This document shows positions 61,361 through 64,000 of a DNA stretch of 64,000 nt, in pieces. The translations under genes and the position numbers were made by a program. The stretch comes from Anseranas semipalmata (taxonomy: Eukaryota; Chordata; Aves; Anseriformes; Anseranatidae). Each line of letters opens with the position of its first letter. Position 1 is the first letter of the stretch. The stretch lies in NCBI GenBank assembly GCA_013399115.1, contig VXAA01002199.1, positions 269,252 through 333,251 on the forward strand, written 5' to 3'. A model generated the notes under the pieces. That model worked only from the letters and a program-made list of their open reading frames with translations, had not been told where the DNA came from and made no database searches.

Positions 61361-61460
61361 ATGATATGAAGATTGAAAGTTGAGGGGAGAGTGATTGCGT
61401 GCTTCTTTACGCAACTGTTTTTCTAAAAGTGTCATTAAACTTCCATCAGTGATATTATAC
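61361..61460 (+). CDS. FSIP1: Candidate tiny terminal exon of FSIP1 (coding part 61361-61383)
   Basis: A pyrimidine-rich tract plus TTACAG precedes 61361. If the exon end at 57877 (phase 1, trailing G) is joined here, the frame reads G-AT GAT ATG AAG ATT GAA AGT TGA, adding DDMKIES after ...QTKG and stopping at 61381-61383. A poly(A) signal ATTAAA is at 61434-61439, about 50 nt after the stop, so a compact terminal exon of about 100 nt is plausible. The acidic/basic end resembles in character the acidic C-terminus of mammalian FSIP1, but seven residues are too few to show homology. The poly(A) end given here is approximate. RNA evidence would decide between this, read-through and the site at 62828. 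Confidence 0.5.
61434..61439 (+). promoter_or_regulatory. Candidate poly(A) signal ATTAAA after the tiny terminal exon
   Basis: ATTAAA 51 nt downstream of the TGA at 61381, the second most common vertebrate poly(A) hexamer. Position and spacing fit a short terminal exon. Confidence 0.45.
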
Positions 61461-64000
61461 TGATACAGCATCATTTCAGACACTCTGAAGGGAATGAATT
61501 AACATCATTGAAAACTTTTCCGTGACATAATTGATTCTTTCTGAGAGAAAATTATTGTCATATATTATTGCAGTTTGATTTCAAAATATAAAATTTTGCA
61601 CTTCATTAAATTTCCCAAGAGTGCTCCATCTAATAAATAAATATACATATGTATTTGTGTATCTGGCTGTCTGATAGATATGCAGGTCTCTGTTCATGAA
61701 AAATATAAAGTAAAACTTGTAAAGTTCCATTTCTACTGATGAGACTTTTTCAGAGCAGATGTGAAATGTATATAGTAATAGTTTATTTTTTCCTTTACAC
61801 ACAATATACTGTTTTCATGAAGTTAGCTTAAACCTGACCCTCAGTTATCCCAGTACAGTTTGCTGCGTGGGTCAGACTGCTGAGCACTGACTCGGTGAAG
61901 GACCCAAGCACCTACTTCCCTATTCTCTGCCCGGTGGCTGTCCGCTGGACTGCTGGCTTGCTGAAGGTAAAGACTTGCATGGGTCCTCTGGGATCAGAGC
62001 ATCAGAACCAGCCTGCTCAGCTGTGTCTGTTTCCTGGTCCTGCAAAGACAGTAACCATATGGCAAACAAGCATATCCCCTAGTGAGGAAATGTAATGAAG
62101 GTAGGAAAGATCGCAGTCCCTTGTGGAGGCTTGGTGTGAATAAAAGTGAAGGAGTTCAGAAGTTTGCCCTAGCAGTGATTGGAATGCGAAACCTTACAGC
62201 AATGGCTAGTTGGGGGGAGGGCAGCACAGCTGGTTTGTGTTTGAGATATTAATAAAAAATCATTACAAGCTTTTGCTTGTCTACTCCTTAACTACCATTT
62301 CTCCTGAATTTTATACGTATTTATTGAGGGCTGGTGGTTAGTTTCTCATTTTATGCACTGTAGTGTTAGAATAAGACATTATTAAAGGTTCTCTTTTAAA
62401 GGTATTTTTGGGGGGAGGAGCGAGGGGAGGTATTCTAGTGAAGAATAACTCAATAAATTTTCCCATTGACAAGCTCTCATTTGACACAAGCTGAAAGGAA
62501 AAATTCTTTCTGAGATACTATATTAGCCACTTAACATTCAGCAAGAACAGATTTATGGATACAACTTAAGCTATACACTGGCTGCATGATGGCATACTTG
62601 AGTTAATCTGAATGTTTAAATTAATGCACATATTGGTCAAGATTTTAATCTCATTTACAAAGTTGTAAATCTGAGTAGATGTGCACTCCTGAGGAAGTGG
62701 TGATTGTGTGGATATAACAGAGTTCAGAATCTAATGTACTTTCTTTTAATTAAAAATGTCATTTACATTGTGACAACCAACTGCTATCTATTGTTTTATT
62801 TTCTAATATTTTTTACTTGTTTTGCAGCAATAATAACAAGCCCGTAGATACCGAGCATTCTGCCTAGTCCTGTTGCTCTGCATGGACGGATTGCTGTAAG
62901 CAGATTTCATGGAGCTTTGCAAATCTACGTAACTAAATGCATTTCTTATCTTCATTAAAAATTACAAGCCTATGTCAAAATTTCTTTTCTATACCATAAA
63001 TATGAAAGCAACACTGACAAGCTTTTTTCGATACTATTTTCTGTGCCAGGGCTATCCACTGGCCATAATCTTTCCACAATCCAGTTATTTTCACATGGAG
63101 TTGTTTTGTAGGGTCCTCCTTAAAAATCGTGTTAAAGGGCTAGGGTAGTTTTTGAGAACTAACTTTTGTTTCAAGTTTATATGTACAATACCTACGATAT
63201 ATATTAAGAGAAATAATTCATTTTTACTTTTTTGGTGTATTTTGCCTTAAATCTCTCACTATTATGAAAAAGCTTTTCCTAGCACCCTCAAGGAAGAGCC
63301 TACTCACTTCAATATTCTTGAAGCCATGAATACAACTTTTTTATTAGCATCTGGCATTTCAGGGATACTTAGCATGTAAGATTGAATGACTATGGATTTG
63401 TGTAGTCTGACAGGAACTCTATTATTTCACTTCAGGTCTTGGGTAATGCTGAGCACCCTGCACCAGTTGTGGTCACTGCAGACTGCAGGGACCTAGCACT
63501 TGAAGCGCTGTTCCAAAGGTGCTTAGGATGGGTACCCAGACTCAGATTGCGCCAAAAATTGGTGACATAACATTTACTGGTGCTTGGTTTCTATTGCATT
63601 ATATTAAATAGCAAGTTCTTTGGGAAGATTTTGTTTCTTGCTTGTTACAGGTGAAATATAAATTCAAGCCCTCTTTTTTTTATCCTTAAGTAAAACTGTA
63701 GGAAATAAAATTATTTGGCAAAACATGTTTACTGATAACAGGTATAGAATAATGGAGATTAAATATAATGACACGATCATTTGCTGAAACATCACTGATA
63801 TCAGGGTAAAAGGAAAGTCGAGCCCAGCAGAATTCATGGGTTTTTCTTTGTTTTTGCAGCATCTCTCTGCTGTGCCCTGCAATAACCCCTTCTCGTGGCT
63901 CCCCCTAATCAGGCAGCCAGCTGCACTGGAATGCAGCGGCTGCTTGTCTTTGGGGAGTGATGCAACAGTGATGATTAACTGATATAAATTAATTTTCATT
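61461..64000 (+). other. Flank downstream of FSIP1, no gene recognised
   Basis: AT-rich sequence with a more GC-rich patch at about 61850-62100 that has an open + strand frame (61895-62095) but no recognisable domain. In mammals the neighbour beyond the FSIP1 3' end is THBS1 in convergent orientation. I see no thrombospondin coding sequence on the minus strand here, so if synteny holds it begins beyond the window. The minus-strand ORF at 63664-63999 is unsupported. Confidence 0.5.

Noticed and set aside
1..64000. Bacterial-style systems, CRISPR arrays, phage or plasmid features
   Set aside because: The window has vertebrate exon-intron structure and avian CR1 repeats. No regularly spaced direct repeats, operons or phage genes were seen.
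1..64000. Endogenous retrovirus or LTR elements
   Set aside because: I saw no paired long terminal repeats, primer-binding site or gag/pol-like reading frames. All recognised mobile sequence is CR1.

Overview
The window is vertebrate nuclear DNA, almost certainly from a bird. It is AT-rich, intron-dominated, and its recognisable interspersed repeats are fragments of the CR1 LINE family with the typical avian 3' end (a 'gttggaagggacc'-type core and an ATTCTATG-type tail). There is no bacterial, plasmid or viral gene organisation. Most open reading frames in the window are chance ORFs or CR1 relics.

The one gene I can support is the 3' part of FSIP1 (fibrous sheath interacting protein 1) on the + strand. 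Two coding exons are clear. A 138-nt exon at 6474-6611 encodes a charged coiled-coil-like segment with the PGEK..R..KE.RD..NRL.EID motif. A large exon beginning at 57331 encodes the LSEEQLK segment and the C-terminal region. They are separated by an intron of about 50.7 kb (6612-57330) with a GTAAGT donor and a long T-tract followed by CAG as acceptor. Earlier FSIP1 exons lie upstream of base 1. The C-terminus is ambiguous. The exon can be read through to a TAG at 57904-57906, or spliced from a strong donor at 57877/57878 to a tiny terminal exon at 61361 (DDMKIES, then stop), which is followed by ATTAAA. A weaker alternative acceptor is at 62827/62828.

Layout: 1-6473 upstream intron; 6474-6611 exon; 6612-57330 giant intron; 57331-57906 last large exon; 57907-64000 3' UTR or a further intron plus flank. 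CR1 pieces lie at 8095-8819 (+), 24594-24895 (-), 32040-32815 (+), 35650-37020 (+, older ORF2 part), 39359-39545 (+), 40175-41364 (+, interrupted by a - strand CR1 at 41166-41332) and 59113-59276 (+). Five of the eight are packed into 32.0-41.4 kb. Sequence-quality problems occur at 29721-29815, 36019-36037 and 54440-54448, all in homopolymer runs.

I did not find a previously undescribed biological system. The most useful leads are the alternative FSIP1 C-terminus, a duplicated GY-x-x-S-x-A-L motif in the FSIP1 C-terminal region, a nested CR1 insertion with a candidate target-site duplication, and a short CR1 with ATTCTATG tails at both ends. No tRNA, rRNA, CRISPR array or intact transposon was recognised.
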